Positions 63,729 to 64,000 of a stretch of 64,000 nt of DNA are shown here, piece after piece (positions within the stretch are counted from its first letter, which is position 1; each line of letters opens with the position of its first letter). The notes beneath the pieces were generated by a model. That model did no database searches. It was not told the origin of the DNA and saw nothing but the letters and a program-made list of their open reading frames with translations. Where the stretch lies: positions 62,001-126,000 of the forward strand of contig JBKEDC010000037.1 in NCBI GenBank assembly GCA_047975205.1, written 5' to 3'. The position numbers and the translations under genes were made by a program. This DNA comes from JBKEDC01 sp047975205. GTDB taxonomy: Bacteria > Bacteroidota > Bacteroidia > Bacteroidales > Prolixibacteraceae.

Positions 63729-64000
63729 ATGGCTAAAGTTAAAACCCAATATGTTTGTCAAAGTTGTGGAGTTACTGCTGCTAAATGGGTTGGCAGATGC
63801 ACTAGTTGCGGCGAATGGAACACACTTATTGAGGAAGTGCAGGTGAGTACCAAACAAGTTGCATTACCATCGAAAATGAGCAGCGGAGCTCAACCTCAGA
63901 AACTGTCTGAGGTTGCTGAAGATGCCATTGTTCGTATTGATACCTGCAATGCCGAATTGAATCGAGCTTTAGGAGGCGGATTAGTTCCCGGTTCTTTAGT
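63729..64000 (+). CDS. radA: DNA repair protein RadA (5' part, continues past window)
   Basis: About 90 codons are visible from the ATG at 63729, 9 bp after the previous stop. The N-terminal zinc finger CQSCGVTAAKWVGRCTSCGEW is a RadA/Sms signature, followed by a linker and FNAELNRALGGGLVPGSL-like ELNRALGGGLVPGSLV just before the ATPase P-loop, which would lie beyond 64000. RadA is a DnaB-like helicase that promotes branch migration in recombination. The gene is incomplete here. Confidence 0.93.
   Translation, partial: MAKVKTQYVCQSCGVTAAKWVGRCTSCGEWNTLIEEVQVSTKQVALPSKMSSGAQPQKLSEVAEDAIVRIDTCNAELNRALGGGLVPGSL

Noticed and set aside
1..64000. CRISPR arrays, insertion sequences, integrases, phage or defence genes
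   Set aside because: I looked for spaced repeats, transposase motifs and phage structural or restriction genes and found none. This absence is from reading only, without a search.

Overview
The window looks like a chromosomal segment of a Bacteroidota bacterium, most likely order Bacteroidales. It is AT-rich. Translation starts lack clear Shine-Dalgarno sequences, and many genes are preceded by the phylum's promoter form (a TTTG-like -33 box, about 18-20 bp, then TAnnTTTG). The gene content agrees: fused SecDF, SusC/SusD pairs, a protease with a type IX secretion (T9SS) C-terminal domain, and Bacteroidetes-restricted families (DUF4783, DUF3098, DUF4837, DUF5123). No rRNA is present, so I do not name a genus.

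Layout. 1-3372 (-): 3'-truncated secDF, a small putative lipoprotein and a CvpA-like protein. 3618-10902 (+): an orphan TPR sensor kinase followed closely by MlaE permease, MlaF ATPase, an RND/MMPL exporter and a polyprenyl diphosphate synthase, which reads as a lipid-transport operon. 10951-13557 (-): a secreted trypsin-like protease with a T9SS sorting domain. 13724-16646 (+): DUF4783 protein, YihY/BrkB membrane protein, GH3-family acyl-amide synthetase. 16986-18057 (-): ribE and tRNA-Leu(CAA). 18324-20114 (+): nadA and an unknown conserved-looking protein. 20172-24130 (-): CPBP protease and a receiver-like/PPDK-N protein. 24789-31364 (+): YfhO, FtsX, DUF3098, UppP, TruB, QueA and L34. 31513-34908 (-): PAP2-like protein, RpoN, YjjG-type phosphatase and a small outer-membrane-type protein. 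35317-40476: MutS (-), a small secreted protein (+), then YhcH, Adk and Hpt (-).

41201-56488 (-) is a polysaccharide utilization locus (PUL) whose two PL1-type pectate lyases point to pectin or polygalacturonate. In transcription order it has a secreted PL1, SusC, SusD, two beta-helix (DUF4957/DUF5123-type) lipoproteins and a lipoprotein PL1. Directly upstream lies a collapsed second copy: a SusC cut off after about 745 residues and joined out of frame to the tail of a DUF5123 lipoprotein. Compared with the intact copy, about 3.9 kb (SusC C-terminus, SusD, DUF N-terminus) is missing. This junction is the most striking structural feature of the window.

56907-64000 (+) returns to housekeeping genes: a long RluA-type pseudouridine synthase with an unusual N-terminal half, an M23 peptidase with a promoter almost touching its start codon, Dxr, RseP, TatA, a DUF4837 lipoprotein and the start of radA. 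Much of the window therefore serves the cell envelope: Sec and Tat export, lipid transport, isoprenoid and undecaprenyl-phosphate supply, division, and outer-membrane glycan uptake. I did not find a clearly new defence or mobile system. The best leads are the PUL junction, the receiver-like/PPDK-N protein, the deaminase-like motif in the RluA N-terminus, and nested inverted repeats at 16728-16917.
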